Shown one piece after another: positions 1 to 7,100 of a stretch of 42,914 nucleotides of DNA (positions are counted from its first letter, which is position 1; each line of letters starts with the position of its first letter). Position numbers and translations under genes: made by a program. This stretch comes from UMGS172 sp045546555 (GTDB taxonomy: Bacteria; Bacillota; Clostridia; Oscillospirales; Acutalibacteraceae), in contig JAZQCY010000040.1 in the NCBI GenBank assembly GCA_045546555.1, positions 1 to 42,914 on the forward strand, read 5' to 3'. Below the pieces are notes generated by a model. The model made no database searches, had not been told where the DNA came from, and worked only from the letters and a program-made list of their open reading frames with translations.

Positions 1-612
1 CTCCTCAAAGAGAACCTTGTTGTAGAATACCTGGTTAGAGCCGGTCCAGGGAGTACCGATGGTGTTTACGAGGTAAACGTTGCCGTCGATGGTGCCCTGT
101 GCGAGCATGGTCTGGTCCCAAATGGGCTCCTGAAGGTTAACGGTAGAAACCTTGTTGATGGGGGCTGCGATCTGAATGGTCATGGGGAAGTTGCCGTCAC
201 GCTCGTTGTTAACGAATACGTCGGGAATATCACCTGCGGCCATCTTGGTCATGAGGGTGCTTACATAGCCGCTCTGGGGAACGGTGTAAAGGGTAACCTT
301 CATGCCGGTATCAGCCTCAAAGTTTGCCAAGGGAACTGCACCCTCGGTCTGGGTGTGGTCGATCCATGTTGCGAAACGAACAGTGGTGCCTTTAAGGCCT
401 GCTGCTGTTGCATAAGGATCAAAATTTTTCCACTCTTCGCCAACTACAGGACGGTTCGGCTCGGGAATAGGTGCGTCTGAGTTGGAGTTGGTGTTGGTGC
501 TCGGTGTGGATGCAGTTTGCTCACCATCGCCACCGCCGCAGGCGGTAAAGGCAAAGGTCAACAGACACAACGCACAGAGCAAGCAAAGGATTCTCTTGAT
601 TGTGGTTTTCAT
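1..612 (-). CDS. ABC sugar-type solute-binding lipoprotein (partial, 3' end beyond window)
   Basis: Extracellular substrate-binding lipoprotein of an ABC importer, family 1 (sugar/oligosaccharide) type. The 204 visible codons give a basic N-terminus, a hydrophobic core and a lipobox FTAC with the lipidated Cys at residue 25, then a Ser/Thr/Asn-rich linker. The mature domain begins around TTVRFATWIDHTQTEG and continues to GTPWTGSNQVFYNK, where the window ends. ATG at 612 follows an AAGGAGG ribosome binding site. It is a close paralogue of the next gene at 1162-2592: long stretches such as DHTQTEGAVPLANF and VYLVNT are shared. Permease genes are not in the window and may lie to the left. The substrate cannot be read from the sequence. 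Confidence 0.9.
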   Translation of the reverse strand, partial: MKTTIKRILCLLCALCLLTFAFTACGGGDGEQTASTPSTNTNSNSDAPIPEPNRPVVGEEWKNFDPYATAAGLKGTTVRFATWIDHTQTEGAVPLANFEADTGMKVTLYTVPQSGYVSTLMTKMAAGDIPDVFVNNERDGNFPMTIQIAAPINKVSTVNLQEPIWDQTMLAQGTIDGNVYLVNTIGTPWTGSNQVFYNKVLFEE

Positions 613-667
613 TGATTTTCCTCCTTAATATTTTCTATAAAAATTATTTATAGCCGATGTAAAGGGA

Positions 668-715
668 TGCAGAACGGTCGGCCGACAGGCCGCTCTGCAG
701 TGCATCGAAGGATGC
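668..715 (-). promoter_or_regulatory. Stem-loops in the 5' leader of the first binding protein
   Basis: Two inverted repeats lie 56 to 103 bases upstream of the start at 612. One pairs TGCAGA (668-673) with TCTGCA (694-699) around a GC-rich interior. The other pairs GCATC (702-706) with GATGC (711-715) across a 4-base loop. On the minus strand no T-run follows, so a terminator is unlikely. They could stabilise the mRNA or control translation. No riboswitch class was recognised. Confidence 0.4.
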
Positions 716-812
716 GTGTATTATCAAGCTTAAGGTCTTGTTTGTGGGCAAAATAACCGAATGCTCGGCAAGACTTTATGCGAATGAAAATACATTTTGG
801 GTAGAAGTAGAG

Positions 813-830
813 AATGTTAAATTGTAGCGT
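813..830. promoter_or_regulatory. Candidate AraC-regulator site, copy 1
   Basis: The 18-mer AATGTTAAATTGTAGCGT matches the sequence at 8264-8281 at 17 of 18 positions (G/T at position 15). The other copy sits just upstream of the dehydrogenase promoter, beside the AraC-family gene. This copy is 200 bases upstream of the first binding protein, in the opposite orientation relative to its gene. The link to the AraC protein is inferred from position only. Confidence 0.4.
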
Positions 831-914
831 ATCTTTTGCCGGTCTACCTCTAATACGTTTTAAAGTTTTAAAATGTTACAACTTTAAAATATTTTTTAAA
901 AATTTTGCTGTTTT

Positions 915-1007
915 TTAATTATTTATAAGTGTTGTGGTCGTTCTCAAACTTGTCAACAATAAAACGCACATAATCACAAATCCCACAATTCTTTTGGCGT
1001 TTAGCAT
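915..1007 (-). CDS. Candidate 30-aa hydrophobic peptide
   Basis: A 30-codon ORF, too short for usual gene callers. ATG at 1007 is preceded by GGAGGAGAT, and a consensus promoter (TTGACA-N17-TATTCT, 1057-1029) predicts a leader of only about 15 bases. The peptide begins MLNAKRIVGFVIMCVLLLTS and ends in a short polar tail with one Arg, a run of Thr, and Asn-Asn before TAA. This is one membrane-spanning or signal-like segment with a basic start. It could be a membrane peptide (type I toxin-like or pheromone-like). It could also be the surviving signal peptide of a decayed third binding-protein gene, since its KRI-plus-hydrophobic start resembles both neighbours. I recognise no family. No clear terminator follows it before the binding protein at 612. 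Confidence 0.5.
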   Translation of the reverse strand: MLNAKRIVGFVIMCVLLLTSLRTTTTLINN

Positions 1008-1028
1008 ATTATCTCCTCCGTTGCTTTA

Positions 1029-1057
1029 AGAATACTTCATTTAGACTCAAATGTCAA
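1029..1057 (-). promoter_or_regulatory. Sigma-A type promoter for the small ORF
   Basis: On the minus strand a perfect -35 TTGACA (1057-1052), a 17-base spacer and -10 TATTCT (1034-1029) predict transcription from about 1022. That is just ahead of the ribosome binding site of the ORF starting at 1007. Transcripts could also run on into the binding protein at 612. Confidence 0.65.
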
Positions 1058-1114
1058 TGCAGTTTTATAATTGTTTACATATTATATACGAAATCAAAGC
1101 TTAAAATGTTACAA

Positions 1115-1145
1115 CAAAAAAGGCGACTGCCTAAGCAATCGCCTT
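1115..1145 (-). terminator. Intrinsic terminator after the second binding protein
   Basis: Read on the minus strand: an 11-bp stem AAGGCGATTGC / GCAGTCGCCTT (one G-T pair), loop TTAG, then a run of six T. It lies 16 bases past the stop of the gene at 1162-2592, separating that transcript from the small ORF downstream. Confidence 0.9.
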
Positions 1146-1161
1146 AAAATGTGTCAAATCA

Positions 1162-2592
1162 TTATTTGTACTTCAGCTTGTCGGCTGCAATCTTGTTGTT
1201 TATAAGCTCGTTTGCAGCTTTGACAGCCTGATCGACCTTGTTGGAGACACTGTCGATAGCGGTCTTCATACCTGCGCTGGATGAATTAAGTGCAGGATTC
1301 CAGAAAACGCCACGGCCGTTTTCACCGATGAGGTGAGCACAAGGATCGTCGAAGGTGAAGTATTTTTCGTCTGCTACGGTGTTGATCAGCTCATAGTAGA
1401 AGTCACCTGCTTCGATGGTGAGGAAGGTATTGTTGAGGTCGTAGTTGTTGTAGTCAAGCCAGTAGCGGATCCAATAGCCTGCTGCGTCGGGGTTGGGGCA
1501 ATTTTCGATAATGCCGTGCATACCGTAGATGGCCGAAACAAGACCTTTTTCTCCCTCTTCAAATGCGGGGAGGTAAGTAAAGCCAACGTCCTCAGGGTTC
1601 ATATCCTTGAAGTAGCCGGTATTTTTAAGACCGTAGGGTCCACGGATAGCGATACCGCATTTACCCTTGGTAAAAGAAGAGAACGAGCCATCGAGATAGC
1701 CCTGCTCCTTAGCATCGGCATACCACTGCATACCTCTGAGAAGGTTCTGATCGTTTACACCGCTTGAGAAGGTGTGGGTCTTATAGTCGTATTTGATGAA
1801 CGAGGTGCCGACAGCGCCGCAAAGAATGTCCATCTCTCTACCGGTAGAACCGATGGCTATACCCTTATAATCGGAACCGAGCGACTTGATTTCTTTAGCA
1901 CACTTGAGCATATTGTCCCAGGTCCAGGTGCCCTCATCATAGTAATCCTTAGGCGACTTAAAACCGTTTTCCTCAAACAGAGTCTTGTTGAAGAAAACGA
2001 GGTTGGAGCCGGTCCAGGGTGTGCCAAGGGTGTTTACAAGATAAACGTTACCTTCAATAGTGCCGGTTGCACAGATCGTCTTGTCCCAACGGGGATCCTC
2101 AAGGTCAACGGTAGAAACCTTGTTGATAGGAGCGGCAATCTGCATGGTAAGCGGGAAGGCCTGGTCGCCCTCGTTACTGATGAATACATCGGGAATATCG
2201 CCTGCTGCGATCTTGGTCATAAGGGTGTTGACGTAGCCGGACTGCTTTACGGTATAAAGCTCAATGTGAATGCCGGTGTCGTTGAAGAAGTTTGCCAAAG
2301 GAACAGCACCCTCGGTCTGGGTGTGGTCGATCCAGGTTGCGTAACGAACGGTTACACCCTTGGATGACTCGGGAATATTTGCATAGGGACTGTAGTTGGG
2401 GTCATCGTATTTCGAGCCCTTTTCAATCTCAATGCGGTCGATAACCGAAACGTTTTCCTTCTTGGAAGAAGTGCTGGCAGTAGTGCTCGAGTTTGTGCTG
2501 CTGTCTTCATCGCCGCCGCCACAGGCCGTCAGCGCAAAGACCAACAAAAGTGCCGAGATAAGGCAAAGCACTCTTTTAACAGAAACTTTCAT
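1162..2592 (-). CDS. ABC sugar-type solute-binding lipoprotein
   Basis: Full-length extracellular binding protein, 476 aa, typical for family 1 sugar-binding proteins. It has a basic N-terminus and hydrophobic segment to residue 20, lipobox LTAC with lipidated Cys24, and a Ser/Thr-rich linker to about residue 45. The periplasmic-type binding domain follows, including ATWIDHTQTEG, AAGDIPDVF, GTPWTGSNLVFFNK and a C-terminal helical region. It is expected to be anchored outside the membrane and to feed an ABC permease that is not in this window. ATG at 2592 has a GGAGGT site 8 bases upstream. It is a paralogue of the partial gene at 1-612. Each has its own leader, and a terminator separates them, so they appear independently expressed. 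The substrate is unknown. Confidence 0.93.
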   Translation of the reverse strand: MKVSVKRVLCLISALLLVFALTACGGGDEDSSTNSSTTASTSSKKENVSVIDRIEIEKGSKYDDPNYSPYANIPESSKGVTVRYATWIDHTQTEGAVPLANFFNDTGIHIELYTVKQSGYVNTLMTKIAAGDIPDVFISNEGDQAFPLTMQIAAPINKVSTVDLEDPRWDKTICATGTIEGNVYLVNTLGTPWTGSNLVFFNKTLFEENGFKSPKDYYDEGTWTWDNMLKCAKEIKSLGSDYKGIAIGSTGREMDILCGAVGTSFIKYDYKTHTFSSGVNDQNLLRGMQWYADAKEQGYLDGSFSSFTKGKCGIAIRGPYGLKNTGYFKDMNPEDVGFTYLPAFEEGEKGLVSAIYGMHGIIENCPNPDAAGYWIRYWLDYNNYDLNNTFLTIEAGDFYYELINTVADEKYFTFDDPCAHLIGENGRGVFWNPALNSSSAGMKTAIDSVSNKVDQAVKAANELINNKIAADKLKYK

Positions 2593-2628
2593 AAAATACC
2601 TCCGTTTGATTTTATCGGAAAAAGGTGA

Positions 2629-2720
2629 TTGTCAAAAGAGCGGTAACCGGCAAAAGAACCGCCCTTTCGACAACATCAAATTTTTCCGTTTGATGTCATT
2701 AACATTCAGAAAACTGAATG
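2629..2720 (-). promoter_or_regulatory. Three consecutive hairpins in the leader of the second binding protein
   Basis: Within the roughly 135-base leader, in transcript order: CATTCAG/CTGAATG (2703-2720, 4-base loop, perfect); CATCAAA/TTTGATG (2674-2695, 8-base loop, perfect); and a long imperfect stem at 2629-2673 built from TTGTC/GACAA, AAAG/CTTT and GCGGT/ACCGC. The last ends about 36 bases before the start codon. None has a proper terminator T-run. This is consistent with a structured regulatory or stabilising 5' UTR. No known riboswitch was recognised. Confidence 0.5.
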
Positions 2721-2732
2721 CTTTACAATTAA

Positions 2733-2760
2733 AGTTTATCACTATTTTTCAAAAAGGCAA
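2733..2760 (-). promoter_or_regulatory. Possible promoter of the second binding protein
   Basis: Minus strand: -35 TTGCCT (2760-2755), 16-base spacer, -10 TAAACT (2738-2733). It is a moderate match placed just upstream of the hairpin-rich leader. The rest of the 306-base gap at 2593-2898 holds the leader hairpins and the divergent csoR promoter and operator. Confidence 0.4.
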
Positions 2761-2828
2761 TAGCAAAAGCGATACTATTTTCAAATTTTTGTACCGATTT
2801 TTATAAAAAACGCACAAATAATGTGCTA

Positions 2829-2857
2829 TTGACAAATAAATTTGAACGTTGTATAAT
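2829..2857 (+). promoter_or_regulatory. Consensus promoter of csoR-copA
   Basis: Perfect TTGACA (2829-2834), 17-base spacer and perfect TATAAT (2852-2857). The transcription start would fall inside the CsoR-type palindrome immediately downstream, giving simple repression. Confidence 0.9.
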
Positions 2858-2861
2858 ATAA

Positions 2862-2878
2862 ATACCCCCAAGGGGTAT
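2862..2878. promoter_or_regulatory. CsoR-type copper operator
   Basis: Inverted repeat ATACCCC-CAA-GGGGTAT: two 7-bp arms around 3 bases, GC-rich core flanked by TA. This is the pattern known for CsoR/RcnR-family operators. It sits right after the -10 element, so bound CsoR would block transcription until copper is present. Confidence 0.85.
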
Positions 2879-2898
2879 ATTGATTTCAGGTGAATTAA

Positions 2899-3198
2899 AT
2901 GGAAAATATTTGTCATTGTCAAAAAACAAAAATACGGTCGGATGAGGAGTATAAGGCACTCATCAACCGACTTAACCGCATTGAGGGGCAGATAAGAGGC
3001 ATTAAGGGTATGGTTGAAAAAAGCGCTTACTGTACCGATATTCTGACCCAGGTTGCGGCGGTCAATGCCGCACTCAATGCGTTTAACAAAGAGCTTTTGG
3101 CTCAACATATCAAGACCTGCGTTGCCGATGATATCAAAAACGGCAAGGACGAAACGGTTGATGAGCTTGTTGCCACCCTGCAAAAGCTGATGAGGTGA
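2899..3198 (+). CDS. csoR: Copper-sensing repressor CsoR (DUF156 family)
   Basis: All-helical metal-sensing repressor of 99 aa, the usual family length. The Cu(I) ligand set Cys45, His70, Cys74 has the same 25- and 4-residue spacings as the Cys-x(n)-His-x3-Cys site of known CsoR proteins. The motif RLNRIEGQIRGI is the family signature. An extra N-terminal CHC (residues 5-7) is present. Start ATG 2899 follows AGGTGA. The gene is first in an operon with copA; its stop lies inside copA's ribosome binding site, 4 bases before the copA ATG, suggesting translational coupling. It is likely autoregulated through the palindrome at 2862-2878. Related RcnR or FrmR specificities are disfavoured by the Cys-His-Cys set and the copA partner. 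Confidence 0.93.
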   Translation: MENICHCQKTKIRSDEEYKALINRLNRIEGQIRGIKGMVEKSAYCTDILTQVAAVNAALNAFNKELLAQHIKTCVADDIKNGKDETVDELVATLQKLMR

Positions 3199-3202
3199 AG
3201 AC

Positions 3203-5698
3203 ATGCAGTATTATAATGTAACAGGTATGACCTGCGCCGCCTGCAGTGCCCGTGTCGAAAAGGCGGTCAATAAGGTCGAGGGCGTTTCTTCATGCGCCGT
3301 CAGCCTTTTGACCAACTCAATGAGTGTTGAGGGCGGAAATGCGGCCGATATTATCAAAGCGGTCGAAAATGCAGGCTACGGTGCCTCAATTAAAAATGCC
3401 GAAAATACCAAAAGGTCCTCTCGAGAGGATTCTCTTGAGGACAAAACTACGCCGAAGCTCAAAAAAAGATTGCTTTCGTCGGTCGGCTTTCTTATATTAT
3501 TGATGTATGTGTCGATGGGTCACACTATGTGGGGTTGGCCGTTGCCGCCGTTTTTTGAGGGCAACCCGTTGGCAGTAGGACTTGTGCAATTGCTTTTGAC
3601 CGTTATTATAATGGTCATAAACGGACAGTTTTTCATAAGTGGCTTCAAGGCGCTTTTGAACCGTGCGCCCAATATGGATACGCTTGTGGCGCTTGGCTCG
3701 TCGGCATCGTTTGGCTACAGTTTATATGCTTTGTTTGCCATGACCGGTGCTTACGTGAATGGAAACATCCACCACGCAGAGCATTTTCTGCACGAGTTTT
3801 ATTTTGAATCGGCGGCCATGATACTGACGCTTATCACGGTCGGCAAAATGCTTGAAGCAAGGTCGAAGGGCAAGACCACAAGCGCTTTAAAAAGCCTGCT
3901 TGAGCTTTCGCCCAAAACGGCCGTTGTGCTGCGTGGCGGTGTTGAGGTCACTGTGCCTGCCGCCGAGGTCAAAAAGGGTGATGCTTTCATCGTCCGCCCG
4001 GGGGACAGCATTCCTGCCGACGGTGTTGTGCTTGAAGGTAACAGCGCCGTTAATGAATCGGCTTTGACGGGCGAGAGCATTCCGGTGGAAAAGCGTATTG
4101 GCGACAGCGTTTCGGCCGCCACGGTCAACACATCGGGATTCTTGAAATGCGAGGCTCAAAGAGTGGGTGAGGATACCGCACTTTCGGGCATTATCAAAAT
4201 GGTCAGCGAGGCCGCCGCAACCAAGGCCCCCATTGCCAAGGTTGCCGACAAGGTTTCAGGCATTTTTGTGCCGGTAGTCATCATTATAGCCATCATTACC
4301 GCCGCAGTTTGGCTGATCGTGGGGCAAACCGCAGGCTTTGCATTGGCAAGGGCTGTTTCGGTGCTGGTAATATCCTGCCCGTGCGCATTGGGGCTTGCAA
4401 CTCCCGTGGCCATTATGGTCGGAAGCGGTCTTGGAGCCAAAAACGGCATTTTGTTTAAAACTGCGGCCGCACTCGAGGAAGCAGGCCGTGTTGAGATAGT
4501 TGTGCTTGACAAAACGGGCACCGTCACCACCGGCAACCCCGAGGTAATGGGTATTTATCCGTTTGATGTAACCGAGGAGGGGCTTTTGCAGAAGGCCGCA
4601 TCCCTTGAGAGCAAAAGCGAGCATCCGCTTGCCAAGGCCATTATGGCCGAAGCCGAAAAGCGGCAGATGACCTTGACCGAAATTGCCGATTTCAAGGCTT
4701 TGCCCGGCAACGGACTTGTTGCAACGGTCAACGGCGTTGAGCTCAACGGTGGTAACCTTAAATATATATCTACTGTTACCGTTGTCCCCGAAGCGGCTGT
4801 CAGAAAGGCCGATGAACTGTCTATGAGCGGAGAAACACCCTTGTTTTTTGCCGAAAACGGAGCTTTTCTCGGCATTATCTCGGTAGCCGACGCCGTCAAG
4901 GATGACAGTGCTGAGGCTATTCGTCAGTTAAAGGGTATGGGCATCAAAACCGTTATGCTGACGGGTGACAACGAGAACACCGCCAAAGCTGTTGGTGGCA
5001 AGGTTGGAGTGGATGAGATTATCGCAGGTGTCTTGCCCGACGGCAAGGAGGCCGTCATAAGGCGACTGATGGCAGACGGTAAGGTGGCAATGGTGGGCGA
5101 CGGTATCAACGATGCGCCTGCACTCACACGTGCCGATGTCGGTGTAGCTATCGGAGCAGGCACCGACGTTGCGGTCGAGGCCGCCGACGTTGTGCTGATG
5201 AAGAACCGACTTTGTGATGTTCCTGCGGCTATAAGACTTGGCCGTGCTACGCTAAAAAACATCCGTGAAAATTTGTTTTGGGCGTTTATCTACAACTGCA
5301 TCGGAATCCCGCTTGCCGCAGGTGCTTTTATTGCCCTGCTTGGGTGGGAGCTTAACCCGATGTTCGGTGCGGCGGCCATGAGCCTGTCGTCATTCTGTGT
5401 TGTAACCAATGCGCTGAGGCTGAATTTCAAAAAAATCCACAGCGCAAAAGGCGATAAAAATAAAAAGAAGATCCATAAAGCAAAGGAGAATAAAACAATG
5501 GAAAAGACTTTGAAGATCGAAGGTATGATGTGTATGCATTGCGAGGCTCACGTTAAAAAGGCTCTTGAGGCTTTAGACGGTGTTGAGTCGGTAGTGGCAA
5601 GCCACGAAAAGGGAACCGCAGTTATAGCTTTAAGTGCCGACGTATCGGACGACCTGCTCAAAAAGACGGTCGAGGCTGAAGGGTACAAGGTTCTGTAA
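3203..5698 (+). CDS. copA: Copper-exporting P1B-type ATPase CopA with C-terminal CopZ-like domain
   Basis: Membrane Cu(I) export pump, 831 aa. The N-terminal heavy-metal domain has the metal site Cys11-Ala-Ala-Cys14. Transmembrane segments start near residue 90, followed by the actuator loop TGES, the intramembrane CPC (392-394), the phosphorylated Asp436 in DKTGT, the SEHPLA motif and GDGINDAP. After the last membrane segments comes a Lys-rich linker (about 745-765). A second heavy-metal domain (766-831, GMMCMHC with Cys777 and Cys780) follows. A C-terminal metal domain is unusual, since family members normally carry them at the N-terminus, and it looks like an in-frame fusion of a separate copZ. 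It even keeps its own ribosome binding site and ATG (see 5498-5698). Operon with csoR; induced by copper. Confidence 0.95.
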   Translation: MQYYNVTGMTCAACSARVEKAVNKVEGVSSCAVSLLTNSMSVEGGNAADIIKAVENAGYGASIKNAENTKRSSREDSLEDKTTPKLKKRLLSSVGFLILLMYVSMGHTMWGWPLPPFFEGNPLAVGLVQLLLTVIIMVINGQFFISGFKALLNRAPNMDTLVALGSSASFGYSLYALFAMTGAYVNGNIHHAEHFLHEFYFESAAMILTLITVGKMLEARSKGKTTSALKSLLELSPKTAVVLRGGVEVTVPAAEVKKGDAFIVRPGDSIPADGVVLEGNSAVNESALTGESIPVEKRIGDSVSAATVNTSGFLKCEAQRVGEDTALSGIIKMVSEAAATKAPIAKVADKVSGIFVPVVIIIAIITAAVWLIVGQTAGFALARAVSVLVISCPCALGLATPVAIMVGSGLGAKNGILFKTAAALEEAGRVEIVVLDKTGTVTTGNPEVMGIYPFDVTEEGLLQKAASLESKSEHPLAKAIMAEAEKRQMTLTEIADFKALPGNGLVATVNGVELNGGNLKYISTVTVVPEAAVRKADELSMSGETPLFFAENGAFLGIISVADAVKDDSAEAIRQLKGMGIKTVMLTGDNENTAKAVGGKVGVDEIIAGVLPDGKEAVIRRLMADGKVAMVGDGINDAPALTRADVGVAIGAGTDVAVEAADVVLMKNRLCDVPAAIRLGRATLKNIRENLFWAFIYNCIGIPLAAGAFIALLGWELNPMFGAAAMSLSSFCVVTNALRLNFKKIHSAKGDKNKKKIHKAKENKTMEKTLKIEGMMCMHCEAHVKKALEALDGVESVVASHEKGTAVIALSADVSDDLLKKTVEAEGYKVL
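5498..5698 (+). CDS. copZ: CopZ-like copper chaperone, candidate internal start within copA
   Basis: An in-frame ATG at 5498 inside copA is preceded by AAAGGAG with 9 bases spacing, as good as any true start in this window. Initiation there would yield a free 66-aa heavy-metal-associated domain, MEKTLKIEGMMCMHC onward, with the Cu(I) site Cys12/Cys15, which is the normal length of a CopZ chaperone. The same domain is also translated as the C-terminus of CopA through a Lys-rich linker. Whether the free product is made is inferred, not seen. An alternative is that the signal is a relic of a recent copA-copZ gene fusion by loss of a stop codon. Confidence 0.6.
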   Translation: MEKTLKIEGMMCMHCEAHVKKALEALDGVESVVASHEKGTAVIALSADVSDDLLKKTVEAEGYKVL

Positions 5699-5729
5699 TT
5701 TGCTTAAATGATTTTAGGAGGTGATGTAC

Positions 5730-6386
5730 TTGACCGAGGTTTATTTGTTGGGGATCCCTAAAATATCGGATGATCAATTTAATAGTCTATTGACGCTGGT
5801 TTCACCCGACCGTGCGGCCAAGGTACAGCGCCTTAAAGCAAGAGACAAGCAGCTGCAGTCGCTTTTCGCCAAGCTGCTTTTAAGGGCGGTCTTGTGTGAA
5901 CGATTAAAGGTGCAAAACAGTGAGCTTGAGTTTTCACTGACAGAAAAAGAAAAGCCATATTTAAAAAGTGATACTAATGTGCATTTCAGCATTTCCCACA
6001 CCGATTCGCTTGTTGCGGTGGCGGTATCAAGCGGTGAGGTTGGTATTGATGCCGAAGCCGTAAAGCCTGCCGATCCAAAGCTTTGCAAGCGGTTTTTTAC
6101 CAAGTCGGAGCAGGACTTTGTGGCGGTAGGCACACCCGATTGGCTAAAGAGGTTCTACACCGTTTGGACACGCAAGGAGGCCTATATAAAATACACAGGA
6201 AAAGGGCTTTCGACACCGCTTAGTTCATTTTCAACGGTGGAAAATGATGACCGATACCACACTTCGGTCGATGAAAAATATGCGGTCACGGTGTATTGCT
6301 CGGACAAGCCGCAAGCCGTGCCGAACGACCGCACAAGACTTGTTTTGGAACGGTTTATCCAAGCCGAATGCGGTGTTCAAATTTAA
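5730..6386 (+). CDS. 4'-phosphopantetheinyl transferase, Sfp type
   Basis: Transfers the phosphopantetheine arm of CoA to the Ser of carrier-protein domains (acyl, peptidyl or aryl carriers). It is 218 aa, close to Sfp length, with the two diagnostic motifs GIDAE (105-109, Mg2+ binding) and WTRKEAYIKYTGKGL (from 146), plus FSISHTDS before them. Start choice: AGGAGGTGAT at 5716-5725 is a full anti-SD match. GTG 5721 and ATG 5724 lie within it, whereas TTG 5730 is correctly spaced, so TTG is the likely start. It lies 31 bases after copA but has no obvious copper link. No nonribosomal peptide or polyketide synthase is in the window, so it may serve primary fatty-acid carrier protein or a cluster elsewhere. 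Confidence 0.9.
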   Translation: MTEVYLLGIPKISDDQFNSLLTLVSPDRAAKVQRLKARDKQLQSLFAKLLLRAVLCERLKVQNSELEFSLTEKEKPYLKSDTNVHFSISHTDSLVAVAVSSGEVGIDAEAVKPADPKLCKRFFTKSEQDFVAVGTPDWLKRFYTVWTRKEAYIKYTGKGLSTPLSSFSTVENDDRYHTSVDEKYAVTVYCSDKPQAVPNDRTRLVLERFIQAECGVQI

Positions 6387-6410
6387 ATTTGATATTTTAA
6401 ATAAATGTAC

Positions 6411-6439
6411 TTGCACAAGGTGGAAATTTGTGCTAAAAT
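6411..6439 (+). promoter_or_regulatory. Promoter of the PgsA-like gene
   Basis: TTGCAC (6411-6416), 17-base spacer, TAAAAT (6434-6439), about 65 bases ahead of the start at 6505. It suggests the gene is transcribed separately from the phosphopantetheinyl transferase. Confidence 0.6.
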
Positions 6440-6504
6440 GCTTTAATAGGATTCTGTCCAATATTTGGATAACCCGATTTAAACTGACAAAAGGGGAGAT
6501 ATTT

Positions 6505-7098
6505 ATGCCGGATTCAACGAATAAGACGACACAGACCGAAGAACGCAAGCGCATTTGGACTGTGCCAAATGTTTTGTCGTTTATAAGATTGGCATTGATC
6601 CCCGTTATCTGTGCGTTTTACCTTGTCAAGCACGACGGTATTATTGCCGCAGGTGTGCTTGTTCTGTCGGGACTGACCGATGTTGTCGACGGCTTTATTG
6701 CAAGACATTTCAATATGGTCAGCGACCTCGGAAAGGCGCTTGACCCCGTTGCCGACAAGCTGACCCAGGGTGTGGTTTTGCTGTGCTTGGTCGGAAGGCA
6801 TCACCACATTCTTATAATCGTTGCATTGCTTCTGGTTAAGGAGATTATCACGGGTGCCGTCAACCTGCACGTTGCCAAAAAGACCGGCATTGTCAACAGC
6901 GCCGAATGGCACGGAAAGGCGACCACGGTGGTGCTTTTCGCAACCATTTTCCTGCACCTTGTCTGGTACGATATCACACCCAAGGTTTCACACATTTCAT
7001 CCATAGCCTGCGTGGTGGTTATGCTGATATCCTTCACGCTGTATTCGGTTAAAAATAAACGCCTTTTAAAGGATTTCGACCGCAAGACCGATAAATAA
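6505..7098 (+). CDS. pgsA: CDP-alcohol phosphatidyltransferase (PgsA-like)
   Basis: Integral membrane enzyme of phospholipid head-group synthesis, 197 aa. It carries the complete CDP-alcohol signature D59-V-V-D62-G-F-I-A-R67 ... G76-x3-D80-x3-D84, which binds the CDP moiety and divalent metal. The start WTVPNVLSFIRLALIP is characteristic of phosphatidylglycerophosphate synthases, and several hydrophobic segments follow. It probably makes phosphatidylglycerophosphate from CDP-diacylglycerol and glycerol-3-phosphate; cardiolipin synthase-type alcohol acceptors cannot be fully excluded. ATG 6505 follows AGGGGAGAT; the open frame extends upstream into the preceding gene but without a ribosome binding site. 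A strong terminator follows directly. Confidence 0.88.
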   Translation: MPDSTNKTTQTEERKRIWTVPNVLSFIRLALIPVICAFYLVKHDGIIAAGVLVLSGLTDVVDGFIARHFNMVSDLGKALDPVADKLTQGVVLLCLVGRHHHILIIVALLLVKEIITGAVNLHVAKKTGIVNSAEWHGKATTVVLFATIFLHLVWYDITPKVSHISSIACVVVMLISFTLYSVKNKRLLKDFDRKTDK

Positions 7099-7100
7099 AA

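Larger units (their letters stand above)
868..1115. repeat. 15-bp direct repeats flanking the small ORF
   Basis: TTAAAATGTTACAAC occurs at 868-882 and again, identically, at 1101-1115. The two copies bracket the promoter and the 30-codon ORF at 915-1007. The left copy lies inside a larger inverted repeat, TTTTAAAGTT (858-867) with AACTTTAAAA (880-889). They could be regulator sites, a footprint of an insertion, or chance in AT-rich DNA. Confidence 0.5.

Noticed and set aside
833..2657. 12-base match ACCGGCAAAAGA in both binding-protein leader regions (minus strand 844-833, plus strand 2646-2657)
   Set aside because: The two copies have opposite orientation to their genes and such a short match is expected by chance.
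6244..6504. Upstream extension of the PgsA-like frame
   Set aside because: Overlaps the end of the Sfp-type gene and contains a promoter; ATG 6505 has a good ribosome site and the standard family start.
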